From NCBI RefSeq assembly GCF_047324175.1, contig NZ_CP178732.1, positions 682,001 through 746,000 on the forward strand: a stretch of DNA of 64,000 nt, written 5' to 3'. Shown one piece after another: positions 8,591 to 18,150 of this stretch. The notes under the pieces are model-generated. The model saw only the letters and a program-made list of their open reading frames with translations, ran no database searches and was not told the DNA's origin. The stretch comes from Acerihabitans sp015654925 (GTDB taxonomy: Bacteria > Pseudomonadota > Gammaproteobacteria > Enterobacterales > Enterobacteriaceae). The translations under genes were made by a program, and so were the position numbers. How positions within the stretch are numbered: the first letter of the stretch is position 1; each line of letters opens with the position of its first letter.

Positions 8591-9238
8591 ATGGCTAATA
8601 AATTATTAGCTCAGGGATACTCATTGGCGGAGGAGATCGCCAATAGCGTCAGCCATGGCATCGGTTTGATCTTCGGCATCGTCGGCCTGGTGCTGCTGCT
8701 GGTGCAGGCCGGTAGCGTAGGGGCCGACGTCACGGCGATCACCAGCTACAGTTTATACGGCGGCAGCATGATCCTGCTGTTCCTGGCTTCCACGCTGTAT
8801 CACGCTATCCCCCATCCGCCCGCCAAGCGCTGGCTGAAAAAAATGGATCACTGCGCCATATACCTGTTGATTGCCGGCACCTATACTCCGTTCCTGCTGG
8901 TGGGGCTGGCTTCGCCGCTGGCCAAGGGCCTGATGATCGTTATCTGGAGCATGGCGCTGCTCGGGGTGATTTTCAAACTGGCGTTCGCCCACCGTTTTGA
9001 AGTGGTTTCGCTTATCACGTATCTGACCATGGGCTGGCTGTCGCTGGTGGTGATTTACCAACTGGCGCAACGCTTGCCGGTGGGCGGCATGGCATTGCTG
9101 GCGGTGGGCGGCCTGATTTATACGGTAGGCGTGATTTTCTATGCCTGCAACCGCATTCCTTTCAATCACGCCATCTGGCATGGCTTTGTGCTGGGCGGCA
9201 GCCTGTGCCATTTCCTGGCGATTTACCTTTATATCTAG
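8591..9238 (+). CDS. trhA: Hemolysin III / TrhA family membrane protein
   Basis: 215-aa integral membrane protein of the PAQR/HlyIII family, seven predicted helices, almost identical in layout to E. coli YqfA (TrhA). It begins with the conserved YSLAEEIANSVSHGIG and ends with HAIWHGFVLGG...CHF; the conserved His and Ser/Asp residues of the family's metal site are present. E. coli TrhA is linked to membrane-energetics regulation of fatty-acid metabolism. ATG 8591 is chosen over the ATG at 8582 because of the AGGA at suitable distance and family length. Divergent from the HD hydrolase, convergent with ygfZ. Confidence 0.9.
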   Translation: MANKLLAQGYSLAEEIANSVSHGIGLIFGIVGLVLLLVQAGSVGADVTAITSYSLYGGSMILLFLASTLYHAIPHPPAKRWLKKMDHCAIYLLIAGTYTPFLLVGLASPLAKGLMIVIWSMALLGVIFKLAFAHRFEVVSLITYLTMGWLSLVVIYQLAQRLPVGGMALLAVGGLIYTVGVIFYACNRIPFNHAIWHGFVLGGSLCHFLAIYLYI

Positions 9239-9265
9239 CCGCCCCCGATATCCATGGCGCGCAGC

Positions 9266-10252
9266 CTACTCCGCGATGGAATAAGGCAGCGGCTGGATGG
9301 CCAGCGCGCCGGCGGTATCGTCTTTTACCCGCAGCAGGCTATCCGCCGCCAAATCGTTGTTCAGTACCGCCTGGACCCACACCGTGCCGTCTTCCAACTG
9401 GCAGGCGGCCAATACCGTGCCGGTGCGGCGCCAGTTGTCGCCCAGTTGCAACTCCAGGTCATCCGCGGGCGCGGGGACGCGGTTGGCCTTGCCCGCCAGC
9501 CAATAAAGAGCGCGTTTATTGGCGCCGCGGTATTTGGCCCGCGCCACCATTTCCTGGCCGGCATAACAGCCCTTATTGAAACTGATGCCGCCCAGCGCCT
9601 GGAGATTCGTCGCCTGGGGAATAAACTGTACGCTGTTGGCGCTATCGATCAGCGGTAATCCGGCTTCGATATTCAGCGCCAGCCACTGCTGGCTGTCATT
9701 AAGCTGTGCCTGGCCCGACAGCTTGTCCGATAACGCCTCCAGCACCGTCCCGGTGGTCACCAGTAAAAAACGTTCCGCGGGCAGGCTGAAATGCAATAAC
9801 GTGGTCTCGCCATCCTGCACCACCTGATGTTCCTCATCGGGCAGGGCGGCGAACAATCCCTCCAGCGCCGCGCGCGCCTGGAAACCGGCCACGCCGAGCA
9901 GCACCGCCTCGTCATCCGCCGCCATCGTCACTTTGGAAAACACCGCATACTTTTTCAGCTCGCCGAGCTGGCTGTCGCGTACGCTGCGCCGTTCGATATA
10001 GGCCATGCCCTCGCGGCGATGAAAAATGCGCAGGTCGCTGAACATCTTGCCCTTGGCATCGCAATGGGCGCCCAGGAAATGCTGGTCGGTCGCCATGGCC
10101 GCCACATCGGTGGTGACCTGGCCCTGCAAATATTTCAGGGTGTCCGGCCCGGTCACGCTGACCAGCGCCCAGTCTTCCAGCGAGATTAGCGTCAGGGGCA
10201 GGCGGCTGGACGGCGAGGGCAGGCGCGGGGGAAAAGGAACTTTAAGTGACAT
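9266..10252 (-). CDS. ygfZ: tRNA-modifying protein YgfZ
   Basis: 328-aa folate-binding protein of the GcvT-like family. The diagnostic motif is KGCYAGQEMVAR near residue 225, with the essential Cys. YgfZ uses a folate to support assembly or repair of Fe-S clusters in enzymes such as MiaB and affects tRNA modification. An N-terminal stretch rich in Pro and Ser precedes the conserved LEDWALVSVTGPD. It is divergent from sdhE, as in E. coli, with about 220 bases between them. Confidence 0.93.
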   Translation of the reverse strand: MSLKVPFPPRLPSPSSRLPLTLISLEDWALVSVTGPDTLKYLQGQVTTDVAAMATDQHFLGAHCDAKGKMFSDLRIFHRREGMAYIERRSVRDSQLGELKKYAVFSKVTMAADDEAVLLGVAGFQARAALEGLFAALPDEEHQVVQDGETTLLHFSLPAERFLLVTTGTVLEALSDKLSGQAQLNDSQQWLALNIEAGLPLIDSANSVQFIPQATNLQALGGISFNKGCYAGQEMVARAKYRGANKRALYWLAGKANRVPAPADDLELQLGDNWRRTGTVLAACQLEDGTVWVQAVLNNDLAADSLLRVKDDTAGALAIQPLPYSIAE

Positions 10253-10470
10253 GAAACACTCCTATCCTGGTAGTGCGAGACAATAAGCTCATGGTAAAAG
10301 AGCCGGGGGGGTTTGCAAGCGCTTATTTCACGGCGGCTTTACCTATCCGTGCGATGCCCGCCGCTAATATCCGGCCGGGCATGTCGAAATGTGTCGTTTT
10401 ATGTAATGCCTGCCCGCAAAACGGGTTAAACTACGCCCCGGTCGGTGCGGATATGAGGTAAAAAACAAAT

Positions 10471-10737
10471 ATGGATATCGATAATAAGGCGCGTGTCCAC
10501 TGGGCCTGCCGCCGCGGCATGCGCGAGCTGGATCTCTCGATAATGCCTTTTTTTGAATATGACTACGACCAGCTGAGCGACGAAGACAAGAAATTGTTCA
10601 TCCGCCTGCTGGAATGCGACGATCCTGACCTTTTCAATTGGCTGATGAATCACGGCGAACCCCAGGACAGCGGACTAAAAAAAATGATAACTATGATACA
10701 ACAGCGAAATAAAGCCCGTGGCCCTCTGGCGATGTGA
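10471..10737 (+). CDS. sdhE: Succinate dehydrogenase flavinylation factor SdhE
   Basis: 88-aa protein of the SdhE (Sdh5/YgfY) family, with the signature RRGMRELD at residues 14-21 needed for covalent FAD attachment to SdhA and FrdA. Length and layout match E. coli SdhE (88 aa). The Shine-Dalgarno ATGAGG lies 12-17 bases upstream. Its 3' end overlaps the GTG start of ygfX by 20 bases, the usual enterobacterial sdhE-ygfX arrangement. Confidence 0.95.
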   Translation: MDIDNKARVHWACRRGMRELDLSIMPFFEYDYDQLSDEDKKLFIRLLECDDPDLFNWLMNHGEPQDSGLKKMITMIQQRNKARGPLAM

Positions 10738-11143
10738 TATCAGGGTTTCCTGGCGCACGCAGATATTTTCCCTGATCGCGCATGGGATCTTGACCCTGCT
10801 CATCCTGCTTTCGCCCTGGCCGGAGAACTATGGCCTGGTCTGGGTCACGCTTATCACTTTGGTGGTATTCGAATGCATCCGCAGCCAGCGGAACATCATG
10901 GCCTGCCGCGGCGAACTGGTGCTGCAAAGCAACCAGCATATCCGCTGGCACCAGCAGGATTACGCCATCAGGGGTAAACCCTGGATGCTCAAGGGCGGCG
11001 TGCTGCTGCGCCTGCGCCAGGTGGGCGGCAAAAAAAAACGCAGGTTGTGGCTGGCGGCGGACTGCATGGATCAACGGGAATGGCGCAGCCTGCGCCAGGC
11101 ATTGCTGAACCGGTCTTCAACCAGCCACGACCCGCTGAAATAA
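10718..11143 (+). CDS. ygfX: YgfX family membrane protein (CptA)
   Basis: 141-aa protein with two adjacent N-terminal membrane helices (about residues 16-55) and a basic cytoplasmic C-terminus (KKKRRLWLAADCMD). It is colinear with E. coli YgfX/CptA, reported as the toxin partner of SdhE affecting cytoskeletal polymerisation and also linked to pigment production in Serratia; the toxin role is debated. The start is GTG within the end of sdhE, giving VALWRCDIRVSW which aligns with MVLWQSDLRVSW of E. coli. Translational coupling is likely. Confidence 0.9.
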   Translation: MALWRCDIRVSWRTQIFSLIAHGILTLLILLSPWPENYGLVWVTLITLVVFECIRSQRNIMACRGELVLQSNQHIRWHQQDYAIRGKPWMLKGGVLLRLRQVGGKKKRRLWLAADCMDQREWRSLRQALLNRSSTSHDPLK

Positions 11144-11222
11144 CCGCACGTTGCTACCGCCGGGCCGCTAACCAGCCACTTGCCGCGGCTGCGTTGCGCC
11201 TCATCCGCCAGCCTTTGCCAGG

Positions 11223-11741
11223 TTAGAGCAGCGCCGCCATTTCGGTCAGAATCTGTTCACACCACTGTTGCAGGCGCTCTTCGCTCAGGTCGTATTGATT
11301 AACCTCATCAAGCGCCAGGCCGACAAAATGCCGCCCGTCGGGGGCCAGCGCCTTGGGGCTGGTGAATTCATAACCCGCGGTGGGCCAGTAGCCGATAAAG
11401 GTGGCGCCCCTGGGCGCCAGCACGTCGTGCAGATAACCCAGGGCATCAAGGAACCATTCGCCGTAGCCCAACTGATCGCCCATGCCGTACATGGCGATGA
11501 TTTTGCCGGATAAATCCAGCCCGGCCAACTGCGACCAGACGGCGTCCCAGTCTTCCTGGATCTCGCCGAAATCCCAGGTGGGAATGCCGAGAATCAGCAC
11601 ATTATATTGTTCCATGCGCTGCGGAGGCACGTCTTTGATATTATGCAGATCCACCAGATCTTCACCGAGGATATCGCGGATTTTCTCCGCCGCCATTTCG
11701 GTATAGCAGGTACTGGAGCCATAAAACAAACCGACTTTCAT
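11223..11741 (-). CDS. fldB: Flavodoxin FldB
   Basis: 172-aa long-chain flavodoxin. The FMN phosphate loop is GSSTCYTEMAA at the N-terminus; the isoalloxazine-stacking regions are TWDFGEIQEDW and YGMGDQLGYGEW. Closer to FldB than FldA by the segments AAEKIRDILGEDL and FDL...NQYDLSEER. It serves as a low-potential electron carrier. ATG 11741 fits the family start MxxGLFYGSS; a start 24 bases upstream would add non-conserved residues. It is divergent from xerD, as in E. coli. Confidence 0.94.
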   Translation of the reverse strand: MKVGLFYGSSTCYTEMAAEKIRDILGEDLVDLHNIKDVPPQRMEQYNVLILGIPTWDFGEIQEDWDAVWSQLAGLDLSGKIIAMYGMGDQLGYGEWFLDALGYLHDVLAPRGATFIGYWPTAGYEFTSPKALAPDGRHFVGLALDEVNQYDLSEERLQQWCEQILTEMAALL

Positions 11742-11842
11742 CTTTACACATACTCTTACTGACAACCTGATAACATCAAGTGTACCAGATTAGCGCCTTA
11801 ATCAGGCATAATGCGGGCATGAAAAAACCACCGGGGGCGCAG

Positions 11843-12742
11843 ATGCAGCAGCAGGATAACCCATGGATTGAGCAGTTCCTCGACGCCCTGTGGCTGGAGC
11901 GCAACCTGGCCGAAAACACCCTGGCGGCGTATCGTCTCGATTTACAGGCCCTGGCCGGGTGGCTGTCGCGGCGCCAATCCGACCTGGCCAGCGCCGGGGC
12001 GGAGGATTTGCAATCCTTTCTGGCCGACCGGCTGGAGCACGGCTACAAAGCCACCAGCTCCGCCCGCTTGCTCAGCGCCGTCCGGCGCTTTTTCCAGTAT
12101 TTGTATCGGGAAAAAGTGCGCGCCGACGACCCCAGCGCCGCGCTGGCGGCCCCCAAATTGCCCCAGCGCCTGCCCAAGGATCTCAGCGAGGCGCAGGTGG
12201 GCGCGCTGCTCGACGCGCCGGCGCTCGACCAGCCTATCGAAGTGCGCGACAAAGCCATGCTGGAGGTGCTATACGCCACCGGGCTGCGCGTCTCGGAGCT
12301 GGTGGGGCTGACCATGAGCGATGTCAGCCTGCGCCAGGGCGTGGTGCGGGTAATCGGCAAAGGGGACAAGGAGCGGCTGGTGCCGCTGGGGGAAGAAGCG
12401 GTGTACTGGGTCGAGTATTATCTGGAGCATGGGCGTCCATGGCTGATGAACGGCCAGAGCGGGGACGTGCTGTTTCCCAGCAACCGCAGCCGGCAAATGA
12501 CCCGCCAGACCTTCTGGCATCGCATCAAGCATTATGCCATTCTGGCGGGCATCGACGGCGCACGGCTCTCCCCCCACGTATTGCGGCACGCTTTTGCCAC
12601 CCATTTGCTTAACCATGGGGCGGATTTACGCGTCGTGCAGCTGTTGCTCGGGCACAGCGACCTGTCCACCACGCAGATTTATACGCACGTCGCCACCGAA
12701 CGTCTTAAACTGATTCACCAGCAGCACCATCCCCGCGCTTAA
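11843..12742 (+). CDS. xerD: Site-specific tyrosine recombinase XerD
   Basis: 299-aa tyrosine recombinase that acts with XerC at dif to resolve chromosome dimers, activated by FtsK. An N-terminal SAM-like domain (about 1-110) precedes the catalytic domain with Arg in TGLRVSEL, Lys in GKGDKERL, His/Arg in HVLRHAFA, His in LGHSDLS and the nucleophile Tyr in TQIYTHV. It matches E. coli XerD along its length. ATG 11843 gives the family length; an ATG at 11819 would add eight residues. First gene of xerD-dsbC-recJ. Confidence 0.95.
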   Translation: MQQQDNPWIEQFLDALWLERNLAENTLAAYRLDLQALAGWLSRRQSDLASAGAEDLQSFLADRLEHGYKATSSARLLSAVRRFFQYLYREKVRADDPSAALAAPKLPQRLPKDLSEAQVGALLDAPALDQPIEVRDKAMLEVLYATGLRVSELVGLTMSDVSLRQGVVRVIGKGDKERLVPLGEEAVYWVEYYLEHGRPWLMNGQSGDVLFPSNRSRQMTRQTFWHRIKHYAILAGIDGARLSPHVLRHAFATHLLNHGADLRVVQLLLGHSDLSTTQIYTHVATERLKLIHQQHHPRA

Positions 12743-12817
12743 GCGGGGTAGCGCATTGACCGTCACCTGCGTGGGACGCTTTAGCAGCCCATTAGGAAAA
12801 GAGATAAGGACTTAATA

Positions 12818-13534
12818 ATGAAAAAAAGCCTGCTTATGCTTTCTTTCGCGGCGTTGGCGCTAACCCGCCTGGCCTATGCCGACGACGCCGCCATTACACA
12901 TTCCCTGGCGCGCCTGGGAGTGCATAACGCCGAAATCCAGCCCGCGCCGGTCGCAGGCCTGAAAACCGTATTGACGGAAAGCGGCGTGCTGTATGTCTCC
13001 GACGACGGCAAGCATGTGATCCAGGGGCCGATGTACGACGTCGGCGGCAACGAACCGCTTAACGTGACCAATCAATTACTGGGTAAACGCCTGAATGCGC
13101 TGCAAAGCGAAATGATCGTGTACAAGGCCCCGCAGCAAAAACATATCATCACCATCTTTACCGATATTACCTGCGGGTATTGCCATAAGCTGCATGAGCA
13201 GATGAAAGACTACAACGCGCTGGGCATCACCATCCGCTATCTGGCGTTCCCGCGCCAGGGGCTCAACTCCCAGGCGGAAAAAGATATGGTTTCGGTCTGG
13301 TGCAGCGCCGATCGCGCCGGCGCCTTCGATAAAGCCATGAATGGCGACGCCATTCCGGCCGCCACTTGCAAAACCGATATCAGCAAGCACTACCAGCTGG
13401 GCGTTCAATACGGCATCCAGGGTACGCCGGCCATCCTGCTGGAAAACGGCGCCATGATCCCGGGCTATCAAAGCCCGAAAGAGATGGCGGCGATGCTGGA
13501 TCAGCAGCAGGCGGGCGTAGCGGCGGGCGGCTGA
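12818..13534 (+). CDS. dsbC: Thiol:disulfide interchange protein DsbC
   Basis: 238-aa periplasmic disulfide isomerase with a signal peptide ending near LAYA. An N-terminal dimerisation domain is followed by a thioredoxin domain with the active site CGYC at residues 119-122, equal to mature positions 98-101 as in E. coli. A second Cys pair (VWCSADR and ATCKTD) corresponds to the structural disulfide. DsbD keeps it reduced. The start has the Shine-Dalgarno ATAAGGA; recJ follows after 7 bases. Confidence 0.95.
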   Translation: MKKSLLMLSFAALALTRLAYADDAAITHSLARLGVHNAEIQPAPVAGLKTVLTESGVLYVSDDGKHVIQGPMYDVGGNEPLNVTNQLLGKRLNALQSEMIVYKAPQQKHIITIFTDITCGYCHKLHEQMKDYNALGITIRYLAFPRQGLNSQAEKDMVSVWCSADRAGAFDKAMNGDAIPAATCKTDISKHYQLGVQYGIQGTPAILLENGAMIPGYQSPKEMAAMLDQQQAGVAAGG

Positions 13535-13541
13535 GGACTCT

Positions 13542-15278
13542 GTGAAAATCAAAACGGAATTACGGCGCCGCGCCTTGGCGAGCGCCGACGGGCTGCGGCA
13601 GGATGACATTCACCCGCTGCTGCAGCGCCTTTATGCCCAGCGCGGCATTAAAAGCGCCTGCGAGCTGGAGCGCGGGGTGCGCGGCTTGCTCGCTTACCAG
13701 CAGTTGGACGGCATCGATCGGGCCGTGGATCTGCTGGTGCGGGCGCTGGCGGATAACCGCCGCCTGATGATCGTGGGCGATTTCGACGCCGACGGCGCCA
13801 CCAGCACCGCCCTGATGGTGATGGCGCTGCGGCAGATGGGCGCCGCGCACGTGGATTTCCTGGTGCCGAACCGGTTCGAGGACGGCTACGGCCTTAGCCC
13901 GGAAGTCGTGGTGCAGGTCCTGGCGCGCAACGCGGAAATGATTATCACGGTGGATAACGGCATCTCCTCCCACGCGGGGGTCGACCTGGCCCATAGGCAC
14001 GGCATCCCGGTCTTGGTCACCGACCACCATTTGCCCGGCGAAACCCTGCCGGCGGCCGATGCCATCGTCAACCCCAACCTGGCCGGCTGCGCCTTTGCAT
14101 CAAAATCGCTGGCGGGCGTGGGGGTGGCGTTTTACCTGATGCTGGCGCTGCGCGCCCGGCTGCATGAAGGCGGCTGGTTCGCCGCGAAAAATATCCCGGC
14201 GCCCAAGCTGGCGGAACTGCTGGACCTGGTGGCGCTGGGCACCGTCGCCGATGTGGTACCGCTGGATGCCAATAACCGCATCCTGGTGCACCAGGGCATT
14301 AGCCGCATTCGCGCCGGCCGCTGCCGTCCCGGTATCCGGGCGCTGGCGGAGGTGGCCAACCGGGAAACCGCCAGGCTGAGCGCCGGCGACCTGGGGTTTG
14401 CCTTAGGCCCGCGGCTCAATGCCGCCGGCCGGCTGGACGATATGTCGGTGGGCGTCGCGCTGCTGCTGACCGACGATTTGGCCCAGGCGCGTATGCTGGC
14501 GGGGGAGCTGGACGCCCTTAACCAAACCCGGCGTGAAATTGAACAGGGTATGGAAGTGGAAGCGCTGGAGCTGTGCCGCCAGATGGAGCTGAACCGGCAG
14601 GAGATGCCTTTTGGCCTGGCTATCTACCATGAGCAATGGCACCAGGGCGTGGTGGGCATTCTGGCTTCGCGCATCAAAGAGCGTTTTCACCGGCCGGTGA
14701 TTGCTTTTGCCCCGGCGGGTGACGGACTGCTCAAAGGGTCGGGCCGTTCGGTGGCGGGCCTGCATATGCGCGATTTGCTCGAACGCCTGGATACGCTGCA
14801 TCCCGGCATGATTTTGAAATTCGGCGGCCATGCCATGGCGGCCGGGCTGTCCCTGGAACAAACGCAGTTCGACCTGTTCCGCCAGCGTTTTGCCGCCCTG
14901 GTGGACGAATGGCTGGACCCGGCGCTGCTGGATGGGGTGATCTGGTCCGACGGCGAACTGGGGGGCCATGAACTGTCCCTGGCCACCGCCGAGCTGCTGC
15001 GCGACGGCGGTCCTTGGGGACAATCTTTCCCGGAACCGCTGTTCGACGGCAAATTCCGTATTTTGCAACAGCGGCTGGTGGGCGAAAAGCATCTTAAACT
15101 GATGGTGGAGCCCCTGGCCGGCGGCCCGCTGCTGGACGGCATCGCTTTTAATATCGACAACCAGATCTGGCCCGATAACAGCGTGCGCGCCGTGGAGCTG
15201 GCCTACAAGCTGGATGTGAATGAATATCGCGGGAATCGCACCGTACAATTATTAATCCAGCACCTGTGGCCGCTGTAA
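13542..15278 (+). CDS. recJ: Single-stranded-DNA exonuclease RecJ
   Basis: 578-aa 5'-3' ssDNA exonuclease of the RecF and mismatch repair pathways. DHH-domain motifs are DFDADGATS (about residue 81), TVDNGIS and TDHHLPG; the DHHA1 domain carries GSGRSVAGLHM and KFGGHAMAAG; an OB-fold closes the C-terminus. Length matches E. coli RecJ (577 aa). The start is GTG, 7 bases after dsbC, so it is co-transcribed and probably coupled. Nothing unusual. Confidence 0.96.
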   Translation: MKIKTELRRRALASADGLRQDDIHPLLQRLYAQRGIKSACELERGVRGLLAYQQLDGIDRAVDLLVRALADNRRLMIVGDFDADGATSTALMVMALRQMGAAHVDFLVPNRFEDGYGLSPEVVVQVLARNAEMIITVDNGISSHAGVDLAHRHGIPVLVTDHHLPGETLPAADAIVNPNLAGCAFASKSLAGVGVAFYLMLALRARLHEGGWFAAKNIPAPKLAELLDLVALGTVADVVPLDANNRILVHQGISRIRAGRCRPGIRALAEVANRETARLSAGDLGFALGPRLNAAGRLDDMSVGVALLLTDDLAQARMLAGELDALNQTRREIEQGMEVEALELCRQMELNRQEMPFGLAIYHEQWHQGVVGILASRIKERFHRPVIAFAPAGDGLLKGSGRSVAGLHMRDLLERLDTLHPGMILKFGGHAMAAGLSLEQTQFDLFRQRFAALVDEWLDPALLDGVIWSDGELGGHELSLATAELLRDGGPWGQSFPEPLFDGKFRILQQRLVGEKHLKLMVEPLAGGPLLDGIAFNIDNQIWPDNSVRAVELAYKLDVNEYRGNRTVQLLIQHLWPL

Positions 15279-15363
15279 GCGCAAGATGCTACACACCAGG
15301 GTGCGAATCCGTTAGAATACCGGGCTTAAACGCCTATCACTTCTTTACGAGCTAATTGAACTC

Positions 15364-16462
15364 ATGTTTGAAATTAATCCGGTAAAAAACCGCATCCAGG
15401 ACCTGTCTGAACGGACGGAAGTTCTCAGGGGGTATCTTTGACTACGATCTCAAGCGCGAACGCCTTGAAGAAGTCAACGCCGATCTGGAGCAGCCCGATG
15501 TCTGGAACGACCCCGAACGCGCCCAGGCCCTAGGCAAAGAGCGCTCTTCCCTTGAAGCCATCGTGGAAACCATCGATCAGATGACCCGGGGACTGGACGA
15601 TGTGTCCGGCCTGCTGGAACTGGCGGTGGAAGAAGACGACGAAGACACCCTGAATGAAACCGTGGCCGAACTCGATCAGCTGGAAAGCAAACTGGCCCAG
15701 CTGGAATTTCGCCGCATGTTCTCCGGCGAATACGACAGCGCCAACTGCTATCTGGATATCCAGGCCGGTTCCGGCGGCACCGAAGCCCAGGACTGGGCCA
15801 GCATGCTGCTGCGCATGTACCTGCGCTGGGCCGAGGCGCGGGGGTTCAAAACCGAGATTATCGAAGAATCCGACGGCGAAGTGGCCGGCATCAAATCGGT
15901 CACCATCAAAGTGATCGGCGAGTATGCCTTCGGCTGGCTGCGCACTGAAACCGGCGTGCATCGCCTGGTGCGCAAAAGCCCGTTCGACTCCGGCGGCCGC
16001 CGCCATACCTCGTTTAGCTCCGCTTTTGCTTATCCTGAAGTGGATGATGATATCGATATCGAAATCAATCCGGCGGATTTGCGCATCGACGTTTACCGCG
16101 CCTCCGGCGCCGGCGGCCAGCACGTTAATCGTACCGAGTCCGCGGTGCGCATTACCCATTTGCCGACCAATATCGTCACCCAGTGCCAGAACGACCGCTC
16201 GCAGCATAAGAATAAAGAGCAGGCGATGAAGCAGTTAAAAGCCAAGCTGTACGAATTCGAACTGCAAAAGAAAAACGCTGAAAAACAGGCACTGGAAGAC
16301 ACCAAGTCCGACATTGGCTGGGGCAGCCAGATTCGATCCTATGTCCTGGACGATTCCCGTATCAAGGATCTGCGCACCGGTGTGGAAACACGCAATACGC
16401 AGGCGGTACTGGATGGCGATCTGGATAAATTTATTGAAGCAAGTCTTAAAGCCGGGCTATGA
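15364..16462 (+). CDS. prfB: Peptide chain release factor RF2, programmed frameshift
   Basis: RF2 terminates at UAA and UGA. Codons 1-25 (15364-15438) end at an in-frame UGA (15439-15441); a +1 shift resumes at GAC 15440 and continues to 16462, giving 365 aa, the same as E. coli. The tripeptide anticodon SPF is in RKSPFDSGG and the catalytic GGQ in GAGGQHVNRTE. The first 25 codons are in another frame from the rest, so automatic calls may miss the N-terminus. It is followed by lysS after 9 bases, as in the E. coli prfB-lysS operon. A TTAGAAT at about 15312 could be its -10. Confidence 0.97.
15427..15442 (+). promoter_or_regulatory. prfB +1 programmed frameshift site
   Basis: AGGGGG (internal Shine-Dalgarno), three bases, then CTT TGA C: the canonical autoregulatory shift signal. 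Low RF2 lets the ribosome slip from CTT to the TTT-like frame and bypass the UGA; high RF2 terminates there. The sequence is base-for-base that of E. coli across this core. Confidence 0.97.
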
Positions 16463-16471
16463 GGAACCAAG

Positions 16472-17992
16472 ATGTCTGAATCACAATCACAGGGCGGTGC
16501 ACCTCTGGCGCCGGATGTAAATAATGAACTCGCGGCGCGCCGTGAAAAACTGGCGCTGCTGCGCGAGCAGGGCAACGCGTTCCCCAACGATTTTCGCCGT
16601 GATACCACGTCCGACCGGCTGCATGCGGCCTACGATGACCAAACCAATGAACAGCTGGTGGAGCTGGGCCTGGAAGTCAGTATTGCCGGGCGCATGATGA
16701 CCCGCCGGATCATGGGCAAAGCCTCGTTTGTCACGCTGCAGGACGTCGGCGGCACCATTCAGCTGTACGTCGCCCGCGACGAGCTGGCCGAAGGCGTTTA
16801 TAACGAACAGTTTAAAAAATGGGATCTGGGCGATATCCTCGGCGCCCGCGGCAAGGTGTTCAAGACCAAGACCGGCGAGCTTTCCATCCATTGCACCGAA
16901 ATCCGCCTGCTGACCAAGGCGATGCGCCCGCTGCCGGATAAATTCCACGGCCTGGTGGATCAGGAAAGCCGCTATCGCCAGCGCTACCTGGATTTGATCG
17001 CCAACGAAGAATCCCGCCACACCTTTAAAGTGCGCTCGCAGATTATGGCGGAAATCCGCCGCTTTATGGTGGACAAAGGCTTCATGGAAGTGGAAACCCC
17101 GATGATGCAAAGCATCCCCGGGGGCGCCGCCGCCCGTCCGTTCGTGACCCACCATAATGCGCTGGATATCGATATGTTCCTGCGCATCGCGCCGGAGCTT
17201 TATCTCAAGCGCCTGGTGGTCGGCGGTTTCGAACGGGTATTTGAAATCAACCGCAACTTCCGCAACGAAGGTATTTCGCCGCGCCATAACCCTGAGTTCA
17301 CCATGATGGAACTCTATATGGCCTATGCGGATTATCGCGACCTGATCGTGCTGGTGGAAGACCTGTTCCGCACCCTGACCGAACGGGTGCTGGGCAGCAG
17401 CGTGGTGCAGTATGGCGATCAGACCTTTGATTTCGGCAAGCCGTTTACCCAGCTCACCATGCGCCAGGCCATCTGCCATTACCGTCCGGAAACCGCGGCC
17501 AGCGACCTGGACGACCTGGCCAAGGCCAGCGCCATCGCCGAATCCCTGGGCATCAAGATCGAGAAAAGCTGGGGACTGGGCCGTATCCAGACCGAGATTT
17601 TTGAAGAGACCGCCGAAAGCCATCTGATCCAGCCGACCTTTATCACCGAATATCCGGCCGAGGTGTCGCCGCTGGCGCGCCGCAACGATGAAAACCCGTT
17701 CTTCACCGACCGTTTCGAGTTCTTTATCGGTGGGCGAGAAATCGGCAACGGCTTCTCCGAGCTGAACGATGCGCAAGACCAGGCGGCGCGTTTTGCCGAA
17801 CAGGTCCAGGCCAAGGACGCCGGCGACGACGAAGCCATGTTCTATGACGAAGACTACGTGATTGCGCTGGAGCACGGCATGCCGCCGACCGCCGGCCTGG
17901 GCGTAGGCATCGACCGCATGATTATGCTGTTTACCAACAGCCATACCATCCGCGACGTGATCCTGTTCCCGGCGCTGCGCCCGCAGAAATAA
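16472..17992 (+). CDS. lysS: Lysyl-tRNA synthetase, class II
   Basis: 506-aa class IIb aminoacyl-tRNA synthetase. An OB-fold anticodon-binding domain (about 65-170) precedes the catalytic core with motif 1 around GFMEVETPMMQ, motif 2 NFRNEG...HNPEFTMMELY and motif 3 GLGVGIDRMIMLF. It charges tRNA-Lys. The Shine-Dalgarno GAGGAA ends 5 bases before the start, and it is the second gene of the prfB-lysS operon. A strong intrinsic terminator follows. Confidence 0.97.
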   Translation: MSESQSQGGAPLAPDVNNELAARREKLALLREQGNAFPNDFRRDTTSDRLHAAYDDQTNEQLVELGLEVSIAGRMMTRRIMGKASFVTLQDVGGTIQLYVARDELAEGVYNEQFKKWDLGDILGARGKVFKTKTGELSIHCTEIRLLTKAMRPLPDKFHGLVDQESRYRQRYLDLIANEESRHTFKVRSQIMAEIRRFMVDKGFMEVETPMMQSIPGGAAARPFVTHHNALDIDMFLRIAPELYLKRLVVGGFERVFEINRNFRNEGISPRHNPEFTMMELYMAYADYRDLIVLVEDLFRTLTERVLGSSVVQYGDQTFDFGKPFTQLTMRQAICHYRPETAASDLDDLAKASAIAESLGIKIEKSWGLGRIQTEIFEETAESHLIQPTFITEYPAEVSPLARRNDENPFFTDRFEFFIGGREIGNGFSELNDAQDQAARFAEQVQAKDAGDDEAMFYDEDYVIALEHGMPPTAGLGVGIDRMIMLFTNSHTIRDVILFPALRPQK

Positions 17993-18013
17993 GCCAGAGA
18001 CGGCAATAAACCT

Positions 18014-18046
18014 GCCCGCCCGGCGTCAATCCCGGCGGGCTTTTTT
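18014..18046 (+). terminator. Intrinsic terminator after lysS
   Basis: GCCCGCC (18014-18020) pairs with GGCGGGC (18034-18040), followed by six T. It closes the prfB-lysS transcription unit. Confidence 0.9.
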
Positions 18047-18095
18047 ATATCGGTGGATAATTGCTTAAAACTCACGCAGTTAATCACCGCACCGC

Positions 18096-18123
18096 TTGCC
18101 AGCCACCGGCAGAAGGTTATAAT
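18096..18123 (+). promoter_or_regulatory. Promoter of the tRNA-Gly gene
   Basis: TTGCCA (18096-18101), 16-base spacer, TATAAT (18118-18123). The -10 is perfect. A short C/G-rich stretch (GCCTCTCGCGC) follows, resembling a stringent discriminator. Distance to the tRNA start is 62 bases, about half of it repeat sequence. Confidence 0.75.
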
Positions 18124-18150
18124 GCCTCTCGCGCTTTCCCCATCAACCCA

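Noticed and set aside
11843..12742. Tyrosine recombinase as integrase of a mobile element
   Set aside because: Sequence and dsbC-recJ linkage identify it as chromosomal XerD.
15364..15441. Apparent nonsense mutation or sequencing error near the prfB start
   Set aside because: The AGGGGG-spacer-CTTTGAC arrangement is the normal programmed frameshift site, and both frames match RF2.
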